DNA of 64,000 nucleotides from Byssochlamys sp. IMV 00236 (lineage: Eukaryota > Ascomycota > Eurotiomycetes > Eurotiales > Thermoascaceae). Shown here in pieces: positions 44,693 through 57,056 of this stretch. Where the stretch lies: assembly GCA_001931875.2 (NCBI GenBank), contig MSJH02000512.1:313166-377165 (forward strand), written 5' to 3'. The position numbers and the translations under genes are program-made. Positions within the stretch are counted from its first letter, which is position 1. The number at the start of each line of letters is the position of its first letter. The notes under the pieces are model-generated. The model saw only the letters and a program-made list of their open reading frames with translations. It had not been told where the DNA came from and ran no database searches.

Positions 44693-47600
44693 ATGGGCCA
44701 CTCCGCTAAGTTGTCGAGACATTTTTTCTCCATATGCAACAGGGCGAAGAAATACTTTCTTGACTCTGCCGGCCAGCACAGAATGGAAGGAGGAAACGCA
44801 ACTATGTCATGTCATGAGAACAGCAGACGTGGCCGAGTAAACACTCTGTCACTATTCGGATTCACAACACGCAAGCATATCCCTACTCTTATAGTAGCGG
44901 TGCTTACAACGATAGCTGCTGCGATGATACAGCCTTTATCCGCGATATTCCTTGGTAACATATTCGACACACTCACGAAATTTGGGGCTGGACATTTTTC
45001 CGGCGAAGAACTGCTTAGCAGAACTTCTGAAAGTTGTGGCATATTGCTGAGCCTTGGCGTCGCAAACTGGATACTGAGTGGCCTTTGCTTGATGTTTTGG
45101 TTAATATTTGGGGAACTGCAAGCCAAGAGCGGTCATGATGCCCTCTTTCTAGAGTTGTTGAAGAAAGATATGGCGTGGTTTGAAGGTCAAACAGATGGTG
45201 TTGGGGCCCTCTTAGTCCATATTCAAGGGTGAGTCTCTTGCGGACATTGTTATAGCATGTTCTAATCTGGACTTTAGACAAATACGTGATCTACAGAGAG
45301 CTACGTCTGAGCCTTTGGGCTTTGCAATGCAATTCTCTATCCGAGCATTGGTAGCGCTTGGTGTAGCATCCTTCACGTCATGGAGACTAACACTGGTAAC
45401 ACTCGCTGCGGTACCTCCCTGCGCAGTCCTAGTTTCCTGGCTCTCGTCTAAGATACAGCAAGGAATCGATATGCAGAAGAACGAACTGGCCACGTCATCG
45501 AGGATATCGTACAACGCCTTTTCATTGATCCGCGTTGTGAAGTGCTTTAATGGACAAGGATTCGAATATGGCAAATATGTCACCAGTATCAATCGTGCCG
45601 CACACCATTATCTATGGCAAGCACATCTGAGTGCTTGTCAAATCTCCTGTGTTCGATTTATGAGCTTTGGGATGTTTGTGCAGGGCTTCTGGTATGGTAG
45701 CTCGCTAGTTGCCTCTGGATCTCTATCATCTGGTCAGGTTTTAAGGACCTTTTGGGCTTGTCTGGTCCTTGTGCAGTCGATTGAGCAAATACTTCCTCAG
45801 ACTGTCATCATCGAAAAAGGGAAAGCAGCCGGGGCCTCACTTAGAGCGATTATGGGTCAGTCGTCCTGCAGTAAGCAGCCGGTGGAGAGGCATTATCCTC
45901 GCCGCTGCAAAGGCAACATCGAGATCAAGAATGTAAGTACAATACAGGCATCTTAAATTTCTTTTTAGAATCTAACAAGGAAAGATATCTTTCGCCTATC
46001 CGTCGCAGCTAGAAAGGCTAGCGCTTCAATCCTCAAGTTTCCTCTTCCCCGCTGGAGAAATGGCATTCATCACTGGGCCTATTGGATCCGGTAAATCTAC
46101 TCTCGCTTCTCTGCTTGCAAGAATCTATGCTCCAATGTCCGGAGAAATCACGATAGACGGATATCCTATGGAAGCACTTGATTCTGATTGGATTCGAGAT
46201 AACATCACAATTTTCCACCAGAAGAATACGCTTTTCGACGAGACCATATTTAGGAATATCGTCTTTGGTTGCCCGGAACACAAAAGGATCACAGAAAGGG
46301 ACATTCAAGAAAGTATCGATGTTGCTATGCTGCGAAGAACAATTGAGAATTTCCCAGAGAAATTGGACACTTTTGTCACATCCCAGGGAAATACGTTGAG
46401 CGGTGGCCAAAAACAGCGGATTGCTATTGCTCGTGCAAGGCTGAGAGATACCCCGATTTTGATTCTCGACGAGTGCACCGGCGCCCTTGATTATACAACT
46501 AGAAGACACGTTATGGACTCGATCCGTCAGTGGCGAGAAGGGAAGACAACTATCGTCATCACACACGACTTATCACACATTCGGCCTTCGGATTTGCTCT
46601 ACGTACTGGAGCAGGGTCGTGTTGTATGTTCTGGCTATAAGCATAAGTTTGGCATGATTACTCCGGCTGAATTCCGGGAGGAAAAAGCTACAGACATGTT
46701 AGACACGATCAATAAAGATTACAACGTTCCTCAGAAGGCCAGAAAGTCTCTCGCAGAAGCCAAAGTCCCTCAATGCAAAAGGAGAGTGCCGCGTTCAACA
46801 TGCCAACGTAGACATAACCCAGCCGAAATCCCGTGTCAAGGAAAGGAACATCATTTGTTATCGATAGCAGAAGTGATGATGAGAATACCTACCCATCTAA
46901 ATGCTCGTCAGCGCCTAATTCTTGCCCTGGCTCTATTCAGTACTGTTGTTCATGCCGTTGCCACTCCTGTTTTCTCATACCTGCTCTCTCGTCTACTCCA
47001 GACATTCTACGCTAACGGCCGCCGCTCAGAGAGCACAATGAAGTGGTCGCTTGCAATACTTGCCGTCGGTATACTTGACACAGCTGCATCGTATCTAATG
47101 CATTATATGCTAGAATACTGTGGACAAGTGTGGATCGATTCTATCCGGAAAGTGGCTATGAGTCGAATTCTGGATCAACCACTATCATGGTTCGAACAAA
47201 CTGAAAATGAGCCATCCACTCTCGTGACACATCTCACTCAAGATGCAGAGGATATGAGGAATCTAATTGGCAAGGTTCTGGGGTTTATTTTGTTGACTAT
47301 TGCCATCATATCGATAGCAGGTGTCTGGTGTGTCTTCACTTGCTGGGAGCTATCAGTGGTTATTTTCGCATGTGCTCCCTTCATATACGCAGTCACAGAT
47401 GGGTTCGAGAAAATAAGCAAAGAATGGGAGACGCGATGTGATGTAATCAGAGACAGTTCGTCGTCGATATTCGCGGACACGTTCTCTCGTATCCAAACTG
47501 TGAAAGCCTTGACCTTGGAATCATATTTTCGAGTCAAGCACATGAAAGCGTCGACTAAAGCGGTCAAGGCAGGATTTAAGAGAGCTGGATACTCGGGACT

Positions 47601-48763
47601 ACTTTTTGGCCTTGTTGATTCCATGGTCCTTTTGATCAGTGGTATGTCGTAATACTCCTGATGAAAGAACCAGATATCACTGACCTCAATTGCTAGCGCT
47701 CATCTTCTACTATGGAGCAGTCCTAGCGTCATCACAAAAATACACAACTCATGATATCTTGACAGTATTCTCCGTACTTCTATTCAGCACTGGATATGTT
47801 ACTATGGTTTTATCATGGAGTACGTTTCTTTCCGCGCATCGTTGTCTTCGTGACTTGACTACTGACTCCAGCGTAGTCCCCCAGTTGAATTCGAGTCAGC
47901 TCTCTGCAAATCGCCTCTTGCGTATGGCGAGTCTAGAAGAGAAGGACTCTCACGAGCATAGTGGCATATTATACATATCCAACCCCAGTCCGATCTCGTT
48001 GGCGAATATTAACTTCAGCTATCCGTCCCGGCCTGGTATACATGCCGTGCGTGACCTGAATCTAAGCATCCCTGCCAACAGCTGCACTACGATTGTGGGA
48101 CATTCAGGGTCAGGGAAGTCCACATTGGTTTCCTTGCTAATGCGCTTGTATGCACTACCACAGTCAAACGATTCAATCCCATGGATCTCAATGGGAGGGG
48201 TAGACATTAGCCAACTGGAGATTAAAAGGCTTCGATCCCTCATTGCTGTGGTTTCTCAACAGCCTGCATTGTTCCCCGACACAATCGCTGCCAATATCGC
48301 TTATGGGTTGGACTCACTGTCACCCTTCCACACGGAAGAGAATATCCGATCTGCTGCGAAGGCTGTCGGAATTGACGACTTCATCTTATCCCTCCCTGAA
48401 GGATACTCGACCGTCGTTGGTGATGGAGGTCTGAGCTTCTCTGGCGGGCAAACTCAACTGCTGACCATTGCTCGAGCACTAGTGCGGCAACCGCGTGTTT
48501 TGGTCCTTGACGAAGTCACTGCCAGTCTCGATGCCGCAAGCGCAGGAGTCGTCAGGCGAACCGTTCGCAAACTGGTTGCGCAGAGAAGAGGGTTGACGGT
48601 TATCATCGTCTCTCACTCAAGGGAGATGATGGACATTGCGGACAATGTTGTGGTCATGGAGCAGGGAACTATTGTGGAGGAAGGCCCATATCATGCGCTT
48701 ATGCAACGCGAGAAAGGGAAATTGAGAAGGTTGATAGATGATGCCGATGCCAGGGGCAATTAA
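44693..48763 (+). CDS. ste6: ABCB full transporter, Ste6-like (a-factor type pheromone exporter)
   Basis: Four exons (44693-45228, 45278-45932, 45985-47641, 47697-48763) join in frame to 1304 residues in TMD-NBD-TMD-NBD order. TMD1 has six helices from IPTLIVAVLTTIAAAMI. NBD1 has Walker A GPIGSGKST, Q-loop IFHQKNTLFDE, signature LSGGQKQR and Walker B ILILDECTGALD, with a His in ITHDL. TMD2 starts near RLILALALFSTVVHAV. NBD2 has Walker A GHSGSGKST, Q-loop VSQQPALFPD, signature FSGGQTQL, Walker B VLVLDEVTASLD and His in VSHSRE. Both ATP sites look complete. Overall length, the linker and the TMDs fit the fungal Ste6 group, which exports farnesylated mating pheromone; a general multidrug exporter is the alternative. 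The start is uncertain: ATG at 44693 or 44783, since homologous sequence begins only near VNTLSLFGF. Confidence 0.85.
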
Positions 48764-50233
48764 AATTGGGGGAGTGGGCAATTGACGATCGTATGTAGGA
48801 CTAACACATTGCGTTTCTCCTACCTCGAACTGAACAAGATACAAAGCCATTACAGGACTTTGTGCCATAGTATGGTCCAAATACAACAACTTTCATCGTG
48901 TCTATTCAGCACCTATCTCATGGAACAGCTGCCCCATACCATGTGGAGATACTGGGCCCCTGGTTAGAAGAATAAAGGAAGTGTTGACAGCACAAAGAGT
49001 TGGAAGGAGATAGTTACGCCCTAGAGAATGGCACTGACATAGCCCATGACCCCACAAAAGTACAGAAGAGAACAATGAAAAGATATTCGACAGACAAGAC
49101 CTATCACAGACGCAAGTTATCTGTCAATGTTGCTTGTAAGTAGTTAGCGATAATCATCTTAGTTGAAAGCTGTCTGCAATCATCAATGAAAGGCAAGATC
49201 ATATTCTACCCGCCGGTGTTACTTAGCGTGGCAATGATCTAAAAATATGTAACTGAACCGCCGTGGCTGCATTTGTGGTACGAGGTACGTAAGAAAGCCA
49301 GGCTTGAAGTTTATCGTGTGGTAACGCCGGGCAGCATCCATACATAATAATAATAACAAGACCCAGTGCTGGAGTACCCTGGTTCAGCGCTGATATTGTC
49401 CCGCGCGTAGGATCAGCCCTATCGAGGGATAGTTCGATATCCATCCAGGCACACGTCGATTCGTAGACCTGTCGAGTATTGCAGAGCATCATGTACGGTT
49501 TGATGGCATCTCACAGAATCTGGCCCTCGTTATTCATATGGCGCTGGGTAGAGTTTCTGGCACGTTTCCTCGCAGAGAGGTCGTAATACCCGAAGGCGAG
49601 AGTTGTGGTGGTTGTGGTGGCAAGGAACGCGGGCTGGAGCGTAGAGTAGAACAAGTCAGACTGCGATCGACTGGGCTTGTTTCGACTGGTCGCGCAGATA
49701 ACCAGCCATGCCAGCCGATGGGTTCCCTGAAAAAAAAAAGTACGGATACGCTCTTGTTGATTAATATACTCGCGATCTGTTCCATCGTTACCTCTTCCAA
49801 CCTCAACCGCCCCTGGCTCTCCTATTGTCGTTTGCGACAGGCTCCATCTCTGAGCCAATCCACTGTCCTGCGTCATCCTCTTGGGCCTGCGACAATGTCG
49901 TTGCTTCGTTATCTGATTGCTTAGGGAGTCCCGTTAACCAGCAAGAATTGATTAATCAATCAGTCAGTCTTGGTGGTCGCGCTTCTGACAAAGCTTCCGA
50001 CGAGGCCTTCGAACAGCTCTTCTCCGTGTTCCGCCTGACGGATCTGCGCGGATTGAACTTCTCGAAACTGCGCCACAGTCGCCTCATCCACGCGAATTTT
50101 AACTGACCCTCACGATTTCAAATCTCGAGGGCATTTCTCCAGGGGAAAGGAAAAACAAAAAAGAAAAAAAGAAAAAAACAAATCGCATGCGCTAAGCAGG
50201 TATCTCGTCTGCACTCTGCACGACGTTGTGAAG
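48764..50233. other. Intergenic and probable long 5' leader
   Basis: No supported gene. Overlapping frames on both strands at 49511-49924 show no domain. The last 150 bases are very A-rich (polyA/AAG tracts at about 50150-50180), as often seen in fungal 5' leaders just before the next start codon. Confidence 0.5.
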
Positions 50234-51582
50234 ATGTGGATTCCCCACTTAGATTATCAACATCTGCAACCCCGTCAGAGCCAAAACAGTGATAAGAACA
50301 CATCCTTGATTGTCGTAAGTCTTCGCATTGGATCCGATTATTATCATTGTTTCCTCTTGCTTGCTCTGGATTGCTTTGGATCTGACGTTCATGATGATCA
50401 TAGGGTGTTACAGTGATAGTCTTTGTTATCTCAAGTTGTGTCGTAACATATACTGTCCTCCGCGCCCTTCGCAAGAGAGACTATGAGCCAAAACTATTAC
50501 CGGGAAAATACTTGAAGCAAAAATGGAAGAATTGGAACCCTGGAAAAACCTACGGTCAAGTATCGGGCGGCTCAACCCCAGATCGCAATCAGGATACTTC
50601 TTATAATCCCGTCACTACCGTCAGTTCGGAGATGCGCTCGACGAATGCTCCACGCCGTGACTCTTCCATTCGCTCCGTAATCACTTTACCCGCTTATTCG
50701 GTAACTCCGAAGCCCACGGAGCAGGTCATTGCTAGAGAGGGAGAGAGAGCTGGAATGGATGTTGTGGTTGAATTCCCGGAGACAGCCGAGGAGGAGGAAT
50801 CACGCAGAGAGAGTCAGATGGAGGCACTGTATCAGATCCGCCTTCGTCGACGACGTGAGCTTGAGGCCCGTGAGGAACGCAGGCGAGAACGCCGGGAGGC
50901 GCGGAGCCGTGGTGATTTGGCTCGTCTAGAGGAGTTGCGCCGCGAGAGCATCCGCAGGCGTTCCGAAGATGCCAGCAGTCCGACACCCAGCGCGGCGGCC
51001 ATGCTAGCAGAACAACGATCTCGTAGTCGACAGAGGCAGATATCGAGCGTCAGTTATGCGGCTCTTGGACAGGTTCGACATGATGGATCGCGACTGCGCG
51101 CGAACTCGGCAGATTCCGATCAGGCTCCGTTGCTGGATTCTGCCGGCGCCATGGGTACCGAAGCCAGACCTTCTCTCTCGTCCAGTCGAACCAATTCTCA
51201 CTTTAGAGGCGACTCGGGATCTTCCATGATGTCCGGATCGACTGGTGGATCTGATTCCGATACCCTCAACCCCGTGGTTTCTCGGATTTCGGCTGGCCCT
51301 GGCGCATCCGAACAGGACGAAGTCGACGTCGGAGAGTCTGAGATCCCGCCACCTCCTGATTATGAAGAGGTGGGATTGGGTGATGCGCCACCGTATGAGA
51401 GCCCGACGAGCGAAAGACGACCAGGAATACCGCAGCTTGCTGGGATCGCAAATATCCCGGCCATCCATATCGACGTTGCGACGCCGTTGACTGCTACACC
51501 GAACACCCCTCGCTTTCCTCCCGTGAGAGAATCGGAAGACTCGACGCAGTCAGATCATGAGAGTATCCATGATCATCAATAG
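50234..51582 (+). CDS. Single-pass membrane protein with PY motifs (putative Rsp5/HulA adaptor)
   Basis: Two exons (50234-50314, 50404-51582) join in frame to 419 residues. A short polar N-terminus leads to one membrane helix at residues 24-46 (SLIVGVTVIVFVISSCVVTY); the intron cuts the codons of this helix. The cytosolic part has a basic start (RALRKRDYEPK), an Arg/Glu-rich coiled coil at about 155-215, then a serine-rich low-complexity stretch. A PPDY (PPxY) motif lies at 344-347 in IPPPPDYEEVG; an LPAY variant lies at 122-125 and APPYES follows the first. PPxY next to a membrane anchor is the layout of adaptors that recruit the Nedd4-type ligase Rsp5/HulA to membrane cargo. I do not recognise a named family; function is inferred from the motifs. 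Confidence 0.8.
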
Positions 51583-52816
51583 CCTGCCTATCATTATCGA
51601 CCCCAGTTTCTAACCGCGATGGAACATATGTGTTTTTTCTCCCCATACAACGCGGGATCCCCAGCGAAGGGATTTACGTGACATGAACACGACATAATGA
51701 CTGTCTTTTATCTACAGCACGCTCTTTCCCCTCTCACCTGTCTGTCTCTTATCATCTTCATCTCGATATCTAGCATGGCGTTATTGGGTTATTGGGGGGA
51801 GGATGTTCTGACCTAGCTTCTTATCTATACCCGTACAGTTCAAGGGCAGACATGTAACCCCTCCCCGAATCGATATTTCCGCTGAAAGTCTCTACATACA
51901 AATTGGCTTCGGTACATTTCCTTTCATGTATTCTTTTGTGTCGGGAGTACGGGCATATGCGAATTGTACAGAGGCCAGGGTCATTGGGGTGGAACTGGCC
52001 GCTTGTCGCTACTTCCGTATTTTGGACAATTGAAATCAAACTAAGATCAGGATCGAGTAAACATTGTATGTTTTGGCGAGTTTTTTGATGTTTAAGTCTC
52101 TAAGGGTGGGATTGTCTGTGTACTGGACATGCCTTGGTAAAACATATTGATTGCTATTTTATTACAGGGCAAGCCTAGAGATTGCGCACTGTATTGTCCG
52201 CAGCCAGAACTCATTTACCTATGTGGTATTCATGGCCTACGCCATAAAAGCTTTCTTGATGGATGATCCGGATCACTCTTGCTAACCTGTTTAATAAATA
52301 ATAAATGTATCAATACAATCCTATGGTGCAGCGTTGTCCACGAGGCAGTGACCGTCCCGTGACCCGTGGTTTCCCTCGCGGCCAGCTCAGCTCGCGCTTG
52401 CCCGTTTTGAGAAACTAGTGCCCCGGCCACCGCAGTAAACAAACCGTCTTTCTCGCCCATCGTCGATGCTCAATGCTCGATGCTCCATAATACTCCAACA
52501 CATCCTTGATGCCTCACCACCTGGAACACTGAAATCCATGGCATCGCCAGCGTGATACGTGACAGCACAATCATCTTGACTTATCAGGCTGTCTCGTGTG
52601 ATCTATTACAGCTGGCATACTTCTCCCTGTCTCATCAGACGCGATCTGTCGCGTCGTACGACCAGGATCGTCTCTGTTACCACGGACAACGCTTTCGCAT
52701 CCGTGCTTTGACCTGGTGATATCTAGATGCCAAAATAGACGACAGAAAGGAGCATTATCTCGCGAAAACGATCTCAACTTCTACCGCGGCTTGCTGCTTG
52801 GAAGTTCCAGCGCAAC
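51583..52816. other. Intergenic
   Basis: No supported gene over 1.2 kb. Contains a short TAATAAATAATAAATG stretch near 52292-52308; otherwise unremarkable. Confidence 0.5.
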
Positions 52817-55800
52817 ATGCCTGCTGATTATTATACAAGACATTCGGATGCCACGACGGCGAGTCGAGATTCCTTTGGCGATTCCACCATTTCGGACTTT
52901 GATCCAGAGCACGAAGCTCTTGCGTCAACTAGACAGATTGACAGCAGCCACGAGCTTCCAGAGATAAGAGGAAGCGCCAGGAAAAACCGCGACAGCCACG
53001 CGCAGGACGACGCTGATTTTGCAATCGACACGTCTGCATTGCACCGGGCTTTTCCCGACTTTTCACAGGTTCACTCTTCCGAAGAGGACGACGACATGTC
53101 CATTGAAGTCGGACGAGGAGCAAAGACGACGGCTCGACAGCTGGACGACTCGAGGACGTCAGTCATGAGCTTCGAGAACAGTGTCCGCTCTTCCTCCCCA
53201 GCGGTGAAGCTGGACTATCCCTCTCCACAGGCGCAAACAAAGCTGAGAACGCGCACTACCAGCAGACGCGTCACTAGCGGTGCTGACAACCTCCGCAAGG
53301 ATGCTCAGCTCAGACGGGCAAGCCAAGCGCAGAAAGAAAACGTTGAGCCTCAGGTTGTGCCCAGACCCAGGAATCCTACACCCGGTACTGCTCAGGGTAA
53401 CGACCAGCGCCGGACCTTGTCAGACATTCACGCCAAGGTTCGTGACACATATGATGGCTCATTTATCGCCGACGAACGGCCTTCGAATGTCCCTGTGAAC
53501 AAGCGGACGACGAGATTTGGAAGTGCACGGGTCAATGATATTCAGGCAAGAGTTGCCGAAGCCGTTGACAAAGCATCCTACGACGTGTATGGAAGGGACA
53601 GCCGCGGTGCCAGGATGGACTCCAACACGAGAAACTCCGCGAATTTCACGCAGACATCCAACACCTTTGCAGACACTGGCACTCACCAATCTTTCCTCCT
53701 TCCTGATCTTCCAAATCTCTCAGAGCTCGTGTCGGGTGTGTATGATAATGGGACACCGGTGTTCCCGGGAAAGAATAAATCGCGAACAACGCGTTTTGTC
53801 TCCCCACCACACGACGGTGGTGAGCCATCGTACGTTCACAACCACAGACCAGTGGACGCTGTTCCTATTCCAGAGGACGAAAAAGCATTATTTGTCTCAT
53901 TGAGGCTGCTGCAGGATAAGGTGGCGGAGCTGGAGCTTTCCAGGTCAGAGACAGAGAAGAGACTCGAAGACATGCGCGAAGAAAACGCGATGTTGAAAGC
54001 AGACAAGGCCCGACGCCAAAAAGACCAGTACAACCGCCTAAGATATTATGGCAGCGACGAAGACGAATACGGGCACGCCAACCGAAAACTCAGCACCGAA
54101 AAGAATCGTATGTGTGATTTGTCTCTGTTTTGAATCCATTTTACTGACTAGACTCAGGACTCGAATCTGCCAACTACGCATTGCAGAATAGCCTCGAGAT
54201 TGCCAACAGAAAAGTCGATGTACATGAAAGCGCTCTTAAGACTCTCAAGCGTGAACACGACATGGCAGTCTCCCAGCTGGGAGTTGCGTATCTTAACTCA
54301 CAGGATTTGAAGGCAGAGAATGAGTCCTTGAGACAGGAAAACGCGGAACTCAAGGCTCAGGTGACGAAATTGCTTGCTCTCACGCGAAAGGGCAAGGCCC
54401 GTGATGAGGGTACTACCCGTTCGGAGCGTGGAATGGACGACGAAGAAGCTGCCGACGACGAGGGGATGTATACTCAGCAAAGCGCTGACACGACTAGACA
54501 ATCTTTGGAAGAGCCGACGAAGCCTGTAGCTCGTAGATCGAGCTCCGCAAACCGACAGGGCTTTCAGGCAAAGGTTTCGAAGCAGATTGACGAGGAAATT
54601 TCCAGACTGGAGAAGGAGCAACAAGATGATGCTCTTTTCTCTCTTGATGCCCCTAGATCAAGCCATGCGGCATCCACGTCCAAGCCCTCGAAGGCAGCTA
54701 GCCGCTCACGGGAGGCCTCCCAGACAAAGAAGCCGAATACGAGCAAGCAAAGAGTCAAGAGGGTCGTGGTTGAAGACGTGGACGTTACCGAGCCAACCTC
54801 GGTCAACACGGAAGATACTCGGGACCAGACTGGCGCTGATGAAGACCTGACATTGTTGAGCTTCATTGATGGCAATGAAATAGCCCAGTTGCGCAAGACA
54901 CTTGAAGAAGAGAGAGCGGCGCGCAAGCAGCGACTATCTGCTGCCGTGAGAGATCACACGGCGGATGAGAGTCGTAACGCTACTCGTCCGGCAGCTATTC
55001 CCTCGCGGCCACGTAAGTCGTCGCTGAAGGAGACGAAGCCATCTTTTACCAGACGTGCCTCTACTGGTGACGCGACGGGGAAGACGATCGATGACGGAAA
55101 TCAGGAGCTGCGCGTACCGACTGTCTCTGAACGTCACCGCCGCCATTCTGATAACTCCGTGTCGACAGTGCGACGGCGGCGTCCCACCAACAATGGGGAA
55201 ATGACTTCCGCCTTCATTATCCCTGATATCACTCTGCATCATTCAGACCCAGAACTCGCGAGGACTGAGAAACTGTCCGAATCGGCAAAGCGTGTGCTGG
55301 ATACAGTTGCGAAGCACGACGGGACGAACTGCACTATCTGCAAACGATTTATCCCTAGCGGTGTCGAGCATTCTCACGGTGATTCGTATCATCGAGAAAG
55401 CGTCACCATACCCAGGCCTGTGCCTGTCAGCGACCGTATTCCGATGTCCAATTCCTACAACGAAGAGCACACGTTACGACCGTCACAGCCGCCAGCCATT
55501 GCCCTAGCCACTGTTTTGAAGACTCTTGAGGACGAACTCTCGCACCTTAAGATGCTTCTTGCCAGATACCAAGCTGCATACAACAGAATGGACGCGTCTC
55601 TCAGCAAGCGGCAAAGGAAGAAATTGTATGAGAGGATTGAGAATACATTGAAAGATATAGATTCGAAGTCGGATCAAATCTATGCTCTCTATGATGTTCT
55701 CGAAGGCCAGAAGCAGAACGGCCAGCTCATGACGGAGCAGGAACTGGAGGTTACGCTCCAGTCTATCGGAATTAACGTCGATCAACCAGCGCCTGGGGCA

Positions 55801-55959
55801 GATAATACGGGTCTCAGCAATGGATCATCTAAGAGGAACGTTGGTGTGGAAAACGATGATGACTATGATCCGGACGAAGACGATGAACTTCCTTGGGAGG
55901 GCATTGAGAGTACAGGAGAGGTGACGGGTCGCAGCTTTGGCGGCCGACGTGACATTTAA
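52817..55959 (+). CDS. Spindle pole body protein with Cep57-type microtubule-binding domain (Ppc89-like)
   Basis: Two exons (52817-54107, 54158-55959) join in frame to 1030 residues. The N-terminal 350 residues are disordered and S/T-rich. A coiled coil starts near EDEKALFVSLRLLQDKVAEL and continues across the intron through NSLEIANRKVDVHESALKTL and ENESLRQENAELKAQVTKLL, the Ppc89 centrosome-localisation type. A Lys/Arg-rich linker follows, then a Cys pair in NCTICKRFIPSG. The C-terminal domain (LKTLEDELSHLKMLLARYQ, KKLYERIENTLKDIDSKSDQIY, YDVLEGQKQNGQLMTEQELEV) matches the Cep57 microtubule-binding domain of fungal SPB proteins. An acidic tail ends the protein. It likely anchors microtubule nucleation at the spindle pole body and septal centres. 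The domain call is firm; the exact orthologue is less so. Confidence 0.85.
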
Positions 55960-56261
55960 TCTGATTTTTCGATTGCATTGGGCTGATTGCATGGCCCGGT
56001 TTTTGTTCTGGATGGGCACATTATTATCTTCTTCAGCGTGCTCTTCTCTTTTAGGACTTCTTGGTTTTCGTCCGAAGGTGTTGGATTTTCTTGCTTGCCG
56101 TTTTTCTTACATTCACGACACAATGGGTCTGACAGTGCGAGGCCACCATAACTTCAGACCTGTCTCTCTGGGCCGTGGAAAAATCCTTCTGTGCTTTCTT
56201 CATTCGCCGCTGAAACTATACCTGTGTGACATTGACGGGAACCATTCCCTATGTACTTGTG

Positions 56262-56370
56262 CTTCTAGAGCTTGGTTCTATCGGGCGTCGACTGACCTTT
56301 TGGTGTATGTCCGCCTACTATGGGCTTTGAGCTCGAAGTGCATCAGTGCAGTTCCTGTCGTGTTTCTGCT
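56262..56370 (+). repeat. Direct duplication, copy 1
   Basis: Aligns to 56438-56546 over about 109 bases with roughly 80-85% identity by eye, including the identical block GTGTATGTCCGCCTAC. One-base gaps on each side shift the frame between copies, which argues against a coding role. Confidence 0.8.
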
Positions 56371-56437
56371 TGCGTTCTTGGCCTTTTGACAACGTCGCGG
56401 GGAAAGTCTGTCCGCGTATGGATATGACCTTCGTGTA

Positions 56438-56546
56438 CTTCTTGAGCTTGGTTCTACTGGGCGTTGACTGACCCTTTGGGTGTATGTCCGCCTACATGAG
56501 CTTCGAGTTCGAAGTATATGCTGAAGGTCCTTGTTGTGTTTCTGTT
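56438..56546 (+). repeat. Direct duplication, copy 2
   Basis: Second copy, start-to-start distance 176 bases. Many differences from copy 1 are C/T transitions (for example CGGGCGTCGAC against TGGGCGTTGAC), as expected of an old duplication or of RIP-type mutation. Confidence 0.8.
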
Positions 56547-57056
56547 CATCGCGCACTGCACTCTGGGTGTTTGGGAGCCATTGGATCCGTTTCTGCACTG
56601 CAGGAAGATGTTGTACTGTTGTATCTGGTTGAACTTTGTACCTGTGTGGCTCTTGGTTAGAGATTCAGTGGTTGTATTTTTACTATCCGCGGCCGAGAAA
56701 TTTGAATAATCAGCTCATACTCCAATGGAGAGAGTAAAAGTTGGTATGTGGTCCAGCTCCTATAACAGTAGAGGTATCCTAGTAGAGATCGCAACCGTAG
56801 CTCATGAAGTCATCGCCTTTGTTTTCTATATAAGAAGAGTGGGCTAAACCTAGTTAGAATATTAGATCCAGTGTCCCTATAACCGACCCGCAGTAGATCG
56901 TCAAAAAGAATGTTCCTTTTTTATTCCCATAAGTGATGCGCCGAAACTCCTCGCTATGCTAGAAACGTCCCTCCAGTAATGAAGAAATAACATTTAGAAT
57001 CCCACCCGAAAGAACGAGCTGGTGCGTAAAGACCGATTACACCCGACGGCCCAAGC

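Larger units (their letters stand above)
55960..57056. other. Convergent 3' region with a diverged direct duplication
   Basis: Between the SPB gene and the convergent Tfb3 gene. Contains two copies of a 109-base sequence (56262-56370 and 56438-56546). Reading frames of up to 150 codons occur across the repeats but are not conserved between copies, so I do not call a gene. Confidence 0.55.

Noticed and set aside
44785..48763. Idea that one ATP site of the Ste6-like exporter is degenerate
   Set aside because: Walker A, Q-loop, signature, Walker B Asp-Glu and the switch His are readable in both nucleotide-binding domains.
49538..49924. 128-codon frame with a glycine/cysteine-rich start, and an opposing frame
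   Set aside because: Both strands are open over the same stretch, neither has a domain, and the region is probably promoter and leader of the gene at 50234.
55937..56389. 150-codon Cys/Phe-rich frame after the SPB gene
   Set aside because: Starts inside the stop region of that gene and crosses a diverged duplication whose copies are not in the same frame.
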